A stretch of 5,044 nt of DNA from Candidatus Sulfopaludibacter sp. SbA3 (GCA_945865705.1 CAMBEY010000219.1:1-5044); one strand, 5' to 3'. Positions 1 through 5,044 are shown, counted from the first letter of the stretch. A program made the numbers and translations. The notes: generated by a model from the sequence alone, not told the origin.

Positions 1-402
1 GTGCGCATCATTACCGGGCGCACGCATCAGGTCCGCGTGCATATGGCCAGCATCGGGTATCCAGTGGTGGGAGATAAACTCTACGGCGCGCCCGGGAAAC
101 TGCAAGTCACGTTGTTCTCGCCGGAGTCGAGCGGCGCGACGTTTGCTAAAGGGCCGAAGCGCAGCGCACCCAATCAGCATATTGATGAATACGAAGCGAC
201 GCTGGCCCGCAATTTTCTGCATGCCGCGCGCATCTGCCTGAAGCATCCGCGAACCGGAGTGTCAATGGATATTCGCGCGCCGTTGCCCGCCGATCTCGAC
301 GCCTTCCTGAAGCGCCTGCTGCCGGCGGCTGAATCCCCGCTCAACAAGCCGAAATGGGGAATCCCGCCGCACCGCCGGAAGTCCTCGCCACCGGAAGAAT
401 AA
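1..402 (+). CDS. RluA/RluD-family 23S rRNA pseudouridine synthase, C-terminal part (5' end outside window)
   Basis: This is the last 133 residues of an RluA-family pseudouridine synthase, which isomerises specific uridines in 23S rRNA (some relatives modify tRNA) in the cytoplasm. The family signature TGRTHQVRVH (residues 5-14) is followed by GYPVVGDKLYG (19-29), RNFLHA (70-75), KHPRTG (81-86) and a closing APLPADLDAFLKRL helix (93-106), all in the usual order. The catalytic-Asp motif (HRLDxxTSG) and any S4 domain would lie upstream. The GTG at base 1 is almost certainly an internal valine, because the signature begins immediately and the family is normally about 300 residues long. The loop between YGA and RNFLHA (about 40 residues) looks longer than in E. 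coli RluD as I recall it. A basic, proline-rich tail ends at TAA 400-402. The gene converges on the minus-strand methyltransferase. The family is certain; which paralog (RluA, C or D) is not. Confidence 0.93.
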   Translation: MRIITGRTHQVRVHMASIGYPVVGDKLYGAPGKLQVTLFSPESSGATFAKGPKRSAPNQHIDEYEATLARNFLHAARICLKHPRTGVSMDIRAPLPADLDAFLKRLLPAAESPLNKPKWGIPPHRRKSSPPEE

Positions 403-412
403 TCCGCCAACA

Positions 413-438
413 GAGCCGCAACCGGGAGGGAGCGGCTC
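413..438. terminator. Candidate bidirectional terminator hairpin between convergent genes
   Basis: GAGCCGC (413-419) and GCGGCTC (432-438) form a perfect 7-bp inverted repeat around a 12-nt loop. It sits in the 44-bp gap between the stop codons of two convergent genes, where a shared terminator is expected. There is no T-tract on the plus side and only a short T-rich run (TCTGTT) on the minus side, so intrinsic termination may be weak. The call rests mainly on position and stem quality. Confidence 0.45.
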
Positions 439-446
439 GGAGACAA

Positions 447-1190
447 TTACCGCACGCGGCGGAGGAAGCCGCTGGGGCAGAAAGTCACCAGAAACTTTTC
501 GCAGTCGTTGTCGATCACGAACTGTGGGCCGTCGGTCGGCTGTGATGCGAGAAATTCGCGGACGGCGCGCAGGGGATTATCGGTGGCCCATTGGGGATTT
601 CCCGAGGGAGTGTCTGCCACGATTTCACACACCGTATCGAACATAATCATGTAACCGCCCACGGGGATGTAGCGGGCGAAGACGCGCAATTCGGCGAGCG
701 TGTGCGCGTAGCTGTGGTCCGAGTCGAGGCAGACCAGCACATTCGTTTCGCCGCCGACCAACTGCTGAATTTTCTCGTGAGTGGCCGGAGACTTCGAGTC
801 GCCCTCCAGCAATGTAATGCGGTCACTGTAGGCGCAGTTGGCGGTATTGACGCGGGCCTCGGGATGGATCGCAATATCCACGGAGATCACCTGTCCGTCG
901 ATCTGCATCATGTTTAGCATGGACGAGTAGAAGACCGCGGTGCCGCCCAGATAAACGCCCGCTTCGAGGATGACTCGCGGGCGCAGACGGAAGATCAATT
1001 GCTGCATCAGGATCAGGTCGGTAGGCCATTGCTGTACGGGAACGCCAAGCCAGCTTACTTGTTTCCACAACAGGCCGTTCCACATGTTCTTGGTCCATTG
1101 ACGGGCCAGACGCTCCGTGGCTTCTGCTGTATAAAGTGAGTCAGGTGAACTGTTGAGTGAACCGGCGAGCGGAAGTGAGTTGTCATTCAT
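447..1190 (-). CDS. CmcI/cephalosporin-hydroxylase-family SAM-dependent methyltransferase
   Basis: A complete 247-residue protein of the CmcI family (often labelled cephalosporin hydroxylase or rhamnosyl O-methyltransferase), with a Rossmann-type class I methyltransferase fold. Visible landmarks are WLGVPVQQWPTDL (47-59), the SAM-binding loop ILEAGVYLGGT (74-84), an acidic strand end VISVDI (101-106), LEGDS (128-132), the family hallmark LDSDHSYAHTLAEL (155-168), GGYMIMFDT (178-186) and a terminal EKFLVTFCPSGFLRRV block (231-246). Family members methylate hydroxyls on sugars, antibiotics or glycolipids; the substrate here is unknown and no glycosyltransferase or biosynthetic cluster is visible. 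FDT stands where CmcI itself has acidic metal ligands, though many sugar-cluster homologs also read FDT. The ATG at 1188-1190 is the only credible start: no ATG, GTG or TTG occurs in frame between it and the htrA stop, and the next Met (36) would trim the N-terminus. No Shine-Dalgarno is evident, so it may depend on htrA transcription or translation, with a 51-bp gap. Confidence 0.88.
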   Translation of the reverse strand: MNDNSLPLAGSLNSSPDSLYTAEATERLARQWTKNMWNGLLWKQVSWLGVPVQQWPTDLILMQQLIFRLRPRVILEAGVYLGGTAVFYSSMLNMMQIDGQVISVDIAIHPEARVNTANCAYSDRITLLEGDSKSPATHEKIQQLVGGETNVLVCLDSDHSYAHTLAELRVFARYIPVGGYMIMFDTVCEIVADTPSGNPQWATDNPLRAVREFLASQPTDGPQFVIDNDCEKFLVTFCPSGFLRRVR

Positions 1191-1241
1191 AGATGGTGTG
1201 AAGCTTTCAGTGAGTAGGATGGAAATTATGCGGATACTTGC

Positions 1242-2438
1242 TCATGCTCCGTCGGGCCGCTCGCGCAGCGCGACGTCGATGGTCATGCGGCTGTCAGCGC
1301 GATACAGCGTGATTTTGATCGTGTCGCCGGGGCGCTTGCGCGCCAGCAAGCGGGTGAGATCGCTGGGGGTATTGATGGGGGTGCCGTCAATGGCTACGAT
1401 CAAGTCGCCGCCCATGACCACCTGCTGATTCCCCCAATAACCTAACTCGGTGCCGGGCAGGATGCCAGCGCTCGCGGCGGGGCTGTTGCGGGGAACCTGC
1501 GCGACCAGCAAGCCCTTGCCGGTGGGCAGTTTCAGCGCCTGGGCCAGAGGTGGACTGATCTCCTGACCCACCACCCCCAGCCAGGCACGGCGCACGCGGC
1601 CATCCGTTACCAGTTCGGTGATGGTGCCGCGCGCGGCGTTGATGGGGATGGCAAAGCCGATCCCGATATTGGCCTGCCCGTAGATGGCTGTGTTGATCCC
1701 GATCACTTCACCGCGCGAATTCAGCAGGGGGCCGCCGGAGTTGCCTGGATTGATGGCGGCGTCGGTTTGGATGACGTCATCGAGCACGCGGCTCTGCCCG
1801 TCGCGGATGGTGCGATTGAGCGAGCTGATGATGCCGGTGGTGAGCGTCCCGTCGAGGCCAAAGGGATTGCCGATGGCCAGAACTTTTTGTCCCACGCGCA
1901 GGCGGTGCTCCGGTCCGGCCATGCGGACGAAGGCCAGCGGTTTCTTGGCGTCAATTTTAATCACGGCTAAATCGGTCTGCGGGTCGCGGCCAATCAGCTT
2001 GGCCGGGTAACGCGATTGGTCAGATAAGGTCACTTCCACGGAGCGCGCTCCGCTGATGACGTGCCAGTTGGTAACGATGTGGCCCTTCTCGTCGATCAGG
2101 AAACCCGAGCCGGAGCCTTCCTGCGGGATGGCTTGCATGAAGAAGTCGTATTGCACAGTGGTCGAGGTGATGTTCACAACGGCCCGGCTGACGGTGCTGT
2201 AAACATCAATATTATTCTGCTCGTCGCCGGCGGCGCCGGCGGCGTCAATCGGCGCAGCAGAATCTCCCGGGTCGGTGGTGTCATGCTGGGTGCTGGCCGA
2301 AGTGGTTGGGATCACCGGGAAATTGGTGATCGACTGGCCGCCGTCCCCCTGCTGTGGTCGCAACCATATCCACCAGCCCACAACGATGCCGAGCACGGCG
2401 GCGAGCGTGAGCTTGATCCAGATGCGGGAGTTTTTCAT
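1242..2438 (-). CDS. Membrane-anchored HtrA/Deg-type serine protease with one PDZ domain
   Basis: A 398-residue S1C-family (DegP/DegS/DegQ-like) envelope quality-control protease. An N-terminal anchor or uncleaved signal (hydrophobic residues 8-26, after a basic start) is followed by a flexible Thr/Ser/Ala/Asp-rich linker (about 28-78), the trypsin-like domain (about 80-275) and one PDZ domain (about 285-393). The catalytic triad is visible: His126 in TNWHVISGA, Asp156 in TDLAVIKID and Ser234 in NPGNSGGPL. AIGNPFGLDGT (188-198) and GIGFAIPI (259-266) are further hallmarks. One PDZ plus a membrane anchor resembles DegS/HhoA more than two-PDZ DegP. The frame is open upstream to 2726, but I chose ATG 2436-2438 because it directly precedes the anchor and a good promoter lies inside the longer frame. 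A GTG two codons upstream (2442-2444) has a better-spaced GAGGT and could be the true start. It lies 51 bp upstream of the methyltransferase gene and diverges from the first kinase gene. Confidence 0.93.
   Translation of the reverse strand: MKNSRIWIKLTLAAVLGIVVGWWIWLRPQQGDGGQSITNFPVIPTTSASTQHDTTDPGDSAAPIDAAGAAGDEQNNIDVYSTVSRAVVNITSTTVQYDFFMQAIPQEGSGSGFLIDEKGHIVTNWHVISGARSVEVTLSDQSRYPAKLIGRDPQTDLAVIKIDAKKPLAFVRMAGPEHRLRVGQKVLAIGNPFGLDGTLTTGIISSLNRTIRDGQSRVLDDVIQTDAAINPGNSGGPLLNSRGEVIGINTAIYGQANIGIGFAIPINAARGTITELVTDGRVRRAWLGVVGQEISPPLAQALKLPTGKGLLVAQVPRNSPAASAGILPGTELGYWGNQQVVMGGDLIVAIDGTPINTPSDLTRLLARKRPGDTIKITLYRADSRMTIDVALRERPDGA
2226..2243. repeat. Tandem 9-bp repeat in the htrA linker
   Basis: GCCGGCGGC occurs twice back to back (2226-2234, 2235-2243), in frame with htrA. 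It encodes part of the Ala/Gly-rich stretch between the membrane anchor and the protease domain, where length variation should be tolerated. This probably reflects local slippage and has no obvious function. Confidence 0.6.
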
Positions 2439-2495
2439 CGACACAATACTCGAGACCTCAAAGAGACGGGACACTCTAGCCAAATTCCCGAAAAA

Positions 2496-2573
2496 CCAGT
2501 TCCAAGCAGCAGTATAGGCGGCTCGGACCACGAATTCAATTGAGGTGGTTCGGGTGACATTCACTGGAACTGG
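2496..2573. repeat. 9-bp inverted repeat flanking the htrA promoter
   Basis: CCAGTTCCA (2496-2504) and TGGAACTGG (2565-2573) are perfect reverse complements 60 bp apart. One arm covers the predicted htrA transcription start, and the other lies upstream of the -35 box, roughly at -61 to -69. The pair could be two sites for a dimeric regulator acting by looping. Each arm also contains GGAAC, the core of ECF-sigma -35 boxes, but I see no matching -10. Chance is possible for a 9-bp pair in 300 bp. Confidence 0.35.
2511..2539 (-). promoter_or_regulatory. Predicted sigma70-type promoter for htrA
   Basis: Read on the minus strand, a -35 box TTGAAT (2534-2539, four of six consensus bases) is followed by a 17-bp spacer and a -10 box TATACT (2511-2516, five of six). 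Spacing is ideal, and transcription would start near 2504, leaving a leader of about 65 nt before the htrA ATG. This is the best promoter match I found in the window, and its position inside the longer open frame argues against the upstream htrA start. Confidence 0.6.
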
Positions 2574-2588
2574 CCGTCTTGAGGACGG
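2574..2588. repeat. Short dyad beside the right arm of the inverted repeat
   Basis: CCGTC (2574-2578) and GACGG (2584-2588) flank a 5-bp TTGAG centre, directly abutting the TGGAACTGG arm. It could be an operator half-site pair or a small hairpin. There is no T-tract and no gene end nearby, so a terminator role is unlikely. Confidence 0.3.
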
Positions 2589-2682
2589 GAGAACAGGGAA
2601 CGGCCCGCCATAGTCAAAATGCTGATTGAAGTCCGTGAACGATATGGATTGACCACAAGCCGTGCCGGCGCAGTTGAATTGG

Positions 2683-2710
2683 ATGACTGATTGTAGAGGC
2701 GTGCTAAGAT
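2683..2710 (+). promoter_or_regulatory. Candidate extended -10 promoter for the first kinase gene
   Basis: An extended -10 element, TGC followed by TAAGAT (2702-2710), carries the TGn motif and four of six consensus bases. A weak -35, ATGACT (2683-2688), lies 16 bp upstream. Initiation near 2717 would give a leader of about 28 nt with the GGAG ribosome site correctly placed. It also overlaps the alternative TTG at 2715, making that earlier start unlikely. Confidence 0.42.
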
Positions 2711-2732
2711 CACATTGGTACTCCACCCAAGC

Positions 2733-2736
2733 GGAG
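2733..2736 (+). promoter_or_regulatory. Shine-Dalgarno site that fixes the TTG start of the first kinase
   Basis: GGAG ends 8 nt before TTG 2745-2747, ideal spacing for translation there. The upstream in-frame TTG at 2715 has no purine-rich site before it, and the TTG at 2739 is too close to this one. Confidence 0.6.
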
Positions 2737-2744
2737 AATTGCGA

Positions 2745-4091
2745 TTGAAATTACTTTCCAAACTGATTTTGCGGCCCCTCCAATGGCTGCTGGAGATCGT
2801 GCTGCTGCTGGCGCTGATCCTGCTGGTGGGCAGCTTCGCCTTGTTGTTCATCACCGATCCCCAGATTAGATCCTTCCCGTTGGTCGTCTCGCTGAAACAA
2901 TTTGTCGATCCGCTGATCGCGCTGGCCGGCTCGTGGATTGGAGTACGCTGGCCGGGTGCCGCCTGGGGTTCGAAGCTGCTGCCGCTGGGGATGGCGGCGG
3001 TGGTTTGGGGCTTCCGCGTGATCGTGGTCGACGCGCTGAAGGATTATCGATTTCGCGTGGAGGTGGGTGAAGTCATCGCGCCACCTTCTACGCGCGGGAA
3101 GCGTCTGAAGCCGATCTCGATCGAGAGCGCAGTGCCGGCGCCTTCGCCGGGAATTAGCGCACTGGGTACGAACGGCCCGCTGTCCGCGTTGGGGGTCGCG
3201 CAACACCCGACGAGCCATATTGGCCGTTATGAAATGCTGGAAGAAATAGGCCGCGGCTCGATGGGACGCATCTATAAGGCGCGCGATCCGCAGATTGGCC
3301 GGACCGTGGCCATCAAAATGATTCCGACGCACGACTTGCCACTCGATCAGATCGGTCCGCAGAAGGAGCGCTTTGCGCGCGAGGCACAGGCGGCTGGCAA
3401 GATGTCGCATCCGGGAATTGTCACGGTCTACGATGTGGTCGAAGACGTCTCGGGTAATCCCTGTCTGGTGATGGAGTATGTGGAAGGCGCCACGCTGAAT
3501 GATCTGCTGTCGCCCAGCCAGCCGCGGAATGGTGCGGGCGCGCTCTCGTTTGAGGATCGCCTGCGCATCGCCATTCAGGTAGCCGAGGCGCTGGATTATG
3601 CGCACCGCAAGGGCGTGGTGCATCGTGACATCAAGCCCGCCAATATTATGATCACCAAGGGCGGCAGCGCGGCGGGTGAGAAAAATGAAGTCCAGGCCAA
3701 GATTGCCGACTTCGGTATCGCCAAGCTGATCGACATAAAAGGAACCATCGGCGGAGGCGTGATGGGGACGCCGTCGTTCATCTCGCCCGAGCAGATTACC
3801 GGCGGCGCCGTTGATGCGCGCAGCGATATCTTTTCCTTCGGCGTGGTTCTGTACTTTATGTTCACCGGAGAGAAGCCGTTCCAGGGCGATAGCTTCACGG
3901 CGGTAACCTTTCAGGTCGTGCACACCGTGCCCAAGCCCGCGCGCCAGATCAATTTCGCGCTGCCCGAGCAACTGGACGAAATTCTCCTGCGCTGCCTGGC
4001 GAAAAATCCCAAAGACCGCTATGCGAGCGCCGCTGAGTTGGTCGCGGATCTCGTCGCTCTGCGCGACAGTCGCTCGTCCGCCCGCACGTAA
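2745..4091 (+). CDS. Membrane-anchored Hanks-type Ser/Thr protein kinase (N-terminal anchor, C-terminal catalytic domain)
   Basis: A complete 448-residue eukaryotic-like Ser/Thr kinase that should phosphorylate cytoplasmic proteins using ATP. The N-terminus has a strong membrane span (about 15-37), an amphipathic stretch FVDPLIALAGSWIGVRW (53-69) and a second span (about 77-98). A Pro/Ser/Gly-rich linker (about 105-158) leads to the catalytic domain (160 to about 440). Catalytic residues are intact: glycine loop GRGSMG (169-174), Lys191 in VAIK, helix-C Glu213, HRD with Asp295, Lys297 and Asn300, DFG with Asp322, and SPEQ (347-350). It should be active. Basic residues flank both spans, predicting both ends in the cytoplasm. 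The protein ends just after the kinase domain, with no PASTA, TPR or beta-propeller sensor, so any signal must enter through the membrane part or a partner. I chose TTG 2745 for its ribosome site. It diverges from htrA and precedes a second kinase of the same design. Confidence 0.95.
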   Translation: MKLLSKLILRPLQWLLEIVLLLALILLVGSFALLFITDPQIRSFPLVVSLKQFVDPLIALAGSWIGVRWPGAAWGSKLLPLGMAAVVWGFRVIVVDALKDYRFRVEVGEVIAPPSTRGKRLKPISIESAVPAPSPGISALGTNGPLSALGVAQHPTSHIGRYEMLEEIGRGSMGRIYKARDPQIGRTVAIKMIPTHDLPLDQIGPQKERFAREAQAAGKMSHPGIVTVYDVVEDVSGNPCLVMEYVEGATLNDLLSPSQPRNGAGALSFEDRLRIAIQVAEALDYAHRKGVVHRDIKPANIMITKGGSAAGEKNEVQAKIADFGIAKLIDIKGTIGGGVMGTPSFISPEQITGGAVDARSDIFSFGVVLYFMFTGEKPFQGDSFTAVTFQVVHTVPKPARQINFALPEQLDEILLRCLAKNPKDRYASAAELVADLVALRDSRSSART

Positions 4092-4114
4092 GCCGTGTCG
4101 CTCACGATCACGGC
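4092..4114 (+). terminator. Candidate stop-proximal hairpin after the first kinase
   Basis: GCCGTG (4092-4097) directly follows the TAA and pairs with CACGGC (4109-4114) around an 11-nt loop, within which TCG and CGA can add three pairs. No T-tract follows, so it may be a 3' stabilising structure or weak terminator rather than a full one. A separate promoter candidate for the next gene lies downstream. Confidence 0.33.
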
Positions 4115-4204
4115 GGAAGCGGCATTGTGGATAGTCTTGAATAGTTGATCGAGCGTGCCAGAGTTATTCCCGTCCCAGGCGGCCCGAAAAGAGTTTCAGC
4201 GAGA

Positions 4205-4222
4205 CGTACCCCGCGTGGTACG
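4205..4222. repeat. Perfect 6-bp inverted repeat upstream of the second kinase
   Basis: CGTACC (4205-4210) and GGTACG (4217-4222) flank a 6-bp centre, CCGCGT. The dyad lies about 46 bp upstream of the extended -10 of the second kinase, a position suited to an activator or repressor site. It is the clearest dyad in the otherwise featureless 256-bp gap. Its function is unknown. Confidence 0.35.
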
Positions 4223-4267
4223 CAAGCTGCAATCCTCGCAAGCCGATCCATGTCAGCATGTTCGAAT

Positions 4268-4276
4268 TGTTATCAT
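4268..4276 (+). promoter_or_regulatory. Candidate extended -10 promoter for the second kinase gene
   Basis: TGT followed by TATCAT (4268-4276) is an extended -10 element with five of six consensus bases, in a locally A/T-rich patch. No convincing -35 lies at 16-18 bp, which the extended motif may offset. Initiation near 4283 would leave a leader of about 65 nt before ATG 4348, so the second kinase may be transcribed separately as well as by read-through. Confidence 0.4.
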
Positions 4277-4331
4277 GCATTTTGTAGGTGCCGCGCAAGT
4301 TTAGCTGGCGCGAATTTTTCTGGAATGGAGC

Positions 4332-4336
4332 GGGAG
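4332..4336 (+). promoter_or_regulatory. Shine-Dalgarno site for the second kinase
   Basis: GGGAG ends 11 nt before ATG 4348, slightly long but usable. The alternative in-frame GTG at 4288 has no comparable site and would lie almost at the predicted transcription start, so this site favours the ATG. Confidence 0.45.
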
Positions 4337-4347
4337 CGTTACTGAAA

Positions 4348-5044
4348 ATGGCGAAGTACGATAAAACCCCAATATTCGGGATCACGCGTGAGCAGTGGAT
4401 GCACTATTCGGGCCGTGCGCTGGCGCGGTACATTGTCATTCCGCTCAACACTACGTTCAATGTTCTCATGCACAGCCTGGGCATCGCCTTCCTGATTCGC
4501 TTTGGGTTGGGGGTGGCTGGCTCGGCGCGATTGGATACCACGGACGTGGGCGAACTTTCCCGTTTTCTTACCAACCCATTTCTGGCTCCAGCCTGGCTGT
4601 GGCTGGCCGAGTTTCAGAACGTGCCTGCTGACACCATCCAAGCCGTTCCCGTGATCTTTGCGATTGCGGCATGGGCGCTGCGTGCGTCGGTGTCGGATCG
4701 TCTGACTACGCTTTCGGATCGTCTGCAAGGGCGCAAAGTCGAGAATCTATTTAAGCCCGGACGGTTGCGCGTGGTTCCCCCGAAGCACGCCGCGAAGACG
4801 AAAGACCTCTCATTCGAGCAAATGGAAGAGTATGCGCGCTTAGTACCCTCGGCCACACAGGCACAGGATGCGGATGGCAACCAGTCGACGGACTTCCGTC
4901 TGGGCTCGATTGGTTTTGATTCCGCAGCGCGCATACAAGTCATCGGGCGCTATGAGTTGCTACAGGAACTCGGGCGCGGTCCGATGGGCGTTGTCTATAA
5001 GGCTTTCGATCTCCAGATCGGTCGCAGCGTAGTGCTGAAGGTGC
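4348..5044 (+). CDS. Second membrane-anchored Ser/Thr protein kinase, N-terminal part (3' end outside window)
   Basis: The frame is open from ATG 4348 to the window end (232 codons). It encodes an N-terminal hydrophobic region (about 28-58), a conserved patch RFLTNPFLAPAWLW (72-85), a second span (about 97-113), a juxtamembrane heptad SDRLTTLSDRL (116-126), a charged linker (about 127-197) and the start of a Hanks-type kinase domain. GRYELLQELGRGPMGVVYKA (200-219) holds the glycine loop (Gly209, Gly211, Gly214), and Lys231 in VVLK is the ATP-binding lysine. HRD and DFG lie beyond the window, so activity cannot be judged. Design and motifs match the upstream kinase (GRYE, MG in the loop, D-x-QIGR before VxxK, and F-x-P-x-x-A-x-x-W in the membrane part), indicating tandem paralogs. 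GTG 4288 would add 20 residues (starting VPRKFSWREFFW), but ATG 4348 has the better ribosome site. The paralogs are separated by 256 bp. Confidence 0.93.
   Translation, partial: MAKYDKTPIFGITREQWMHYSGRALARYIVIPLNTTFNVLMHSLGIAFLIRFGLGVAGSARLDTTDVGELSRFLTNPFLAPAWLWLAEFQNVPADTIQAVPVIFAIAAWALRASVSDRLTTLSDRLQGRKVENLFKPGRLRVVPPKHAAKTKDLSFEQMEEYARLVPSATQAQDADGNQSTDFRLGSIGFDSAARIQVIGRYELLQELGRGPMGVVYKAFDLQIGRSVVLKV
4693..4725 (+). repeat. 12-bp direct repeat encoding a heptad (SDRL...SDRL)
   Basis: TCGGATCGTCTG occurs at 4693-4704 and 4714-4725, exactly 21 bp apart, so SDRL recurs seven residues later just after the second membrane span of the second kinase. The identical codons suggest a recent local duplication, and the heptad period would suit a short juxtamembrane helix or coiled coil. 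Confidence 0.75.

Larger units (their letters stand above)
2439..2744. other. Divergent control region between htrA and the first kinase gene
   Basis: This 306-bp stretch separates the two divergent start codons. It is visibly richer in A/T than the flanking genes and holds promoter candidates for each direction, a 9-bp inverted repeat flanking the htrA promoter and a 5-bp hairpin beside it. The minus frame of htrA happens to stay open to 2726, but its translation has no recognisable domain. I see no small gene, RNA gene or transposon remnant here. Confidence 0.7.

Noticed and set aside
591..917. Plus-strand frame of 108 codons within the methyltransferase gene
   Set aside because: It is antisense to conserved CmcI-family motifs and its Val/Asp/His-rich translation resembles no protein I know.
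1684..2543. Several plus-strand frames opposite htrA
   Set aside because: All overlap the conserved protease domain or its linker in antisense and lack recognisable motifs.
2641..2679. TTGACC (2649-2654) or TTGAAT (2674-2679) as a -35 for the first kinase
   Set aside because: TTGACC has no -10 at 16-18 bp, and TTGAAT lies 25 bp from TAAGAT, too far for sigma70.
2439..2726. 96-codon N-terminal extension of HtrA
   Set aside because: The extension has no domain and would put the membrane anchor at residue 104. A well-spaced TTGAAT/TATACT promoter lies within it, so the frame is probably open by chance.
3771..3794. SPE instead of APE in the first kinase as a possible sign of inactivity
   Set aside because: SPEQ is common in active bacterial Hanks-type kinases, and all other catalytic residues are present.
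2751..3971. Minus-strand open frame of 406 codons opposite the first kinase
   Set aside because: Its translation is rich in Arg, His and Gln with no recognisable domain, typical of the antisense of a GC-rich gene. The plus strand encodes a kinase with every catalytic motif.
4145..4345. Plus-strand 66-codon frame between the kinases
   Set aside because: It has no good ribosome site, its Arg/Ala/Ser-rich translation lacks a domain, and it overlaps the promoter and ribosome site of the second kinase.
4339..4943. Minus-strand frames of 129 and 109 codons near the right end
   Set aside because: They oppose the continuous plus-strand frame of the second kinase, which carries membrane spans and kinase motifs. 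Their translations are Arg/Ser-rich without domains.

Overview
The window looks like GC-rich bacterial chromosome: codon third positions favour G/C and non-coding DNA is scarce. A CmcI-type methyltransferase, a membrane-tethered HtrA protease and two Hanks-type Ser/Thr kinases would suit Acidobacteriota or another kinase-rich phylum such as Planctomycetota or Myxococcota. That placement is inference from gene content; no taxonomic marker is present. I saw no tRNA, rRNA, CRISPR array, insertion sequence or phage gene.

Layout. (1) Bases 1-402, plus strand: the C-terminal third of an RluA-family 23S rRNA pseudouridine synthase, whose catalytic half lies left of the window. (2) Bases 403-446: a short convergent gap with a 7-bp GC-rich hairpin. 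(3) Bases 447-1190, minus strand: a CmcI/cephalosporin-hydroxylase-family SAM-dependent methyltransferase. (4) Bases 1242-2438, minus strand: a membrane-anchored HtrA/Deg serine protease with one PDZ domain, 51 bp upstream of the methyltransferase and probably co-transcribed with it. (5) Bases 2439-2744: a 306-bp divergent control region with a good sigma70-type promoter for htrA, a weaker extended -10 promoter for the kinase, and a 9-bp inverted repeat around the htrA promoter. (6) Bases 2745-4091, plus strand: a complete Ser/Thr kinase with an N-terminal membrane module and C-terminal catalytic domain, starting at TTG. (7) Bases 4092-4347: a gap with a stop-proximal hairpin, a perfect 6-bp dyad and an extended -10 promoter. 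(8) Bases 4348-5044, plus strand: the first 232 codons of a second kinase of the same design, cut by the window end just after its ATP-binding lysine.

Working together. The two kinases look like tandem paralogs: their N-terminal membrane segments and kinase-domain starts align. The catalytic domain follows two membrane spans and should face the cytoplasm, whereas the HtrA protease domain should lie outside the membrane. The divergent htrA-kinase arrangement makes a cell-envelope stress role reasonable to propose, but this is inference from position only. The rRNA-modifying enzyme is an unrelated convergent neighbour, and the methyltransferase's substrate cannot be told from sequence. The least familiar item is the shared N-terminal module of the kinases, which faintly resembles YggT-type membrane proteins; I found no convincing wholly new system.
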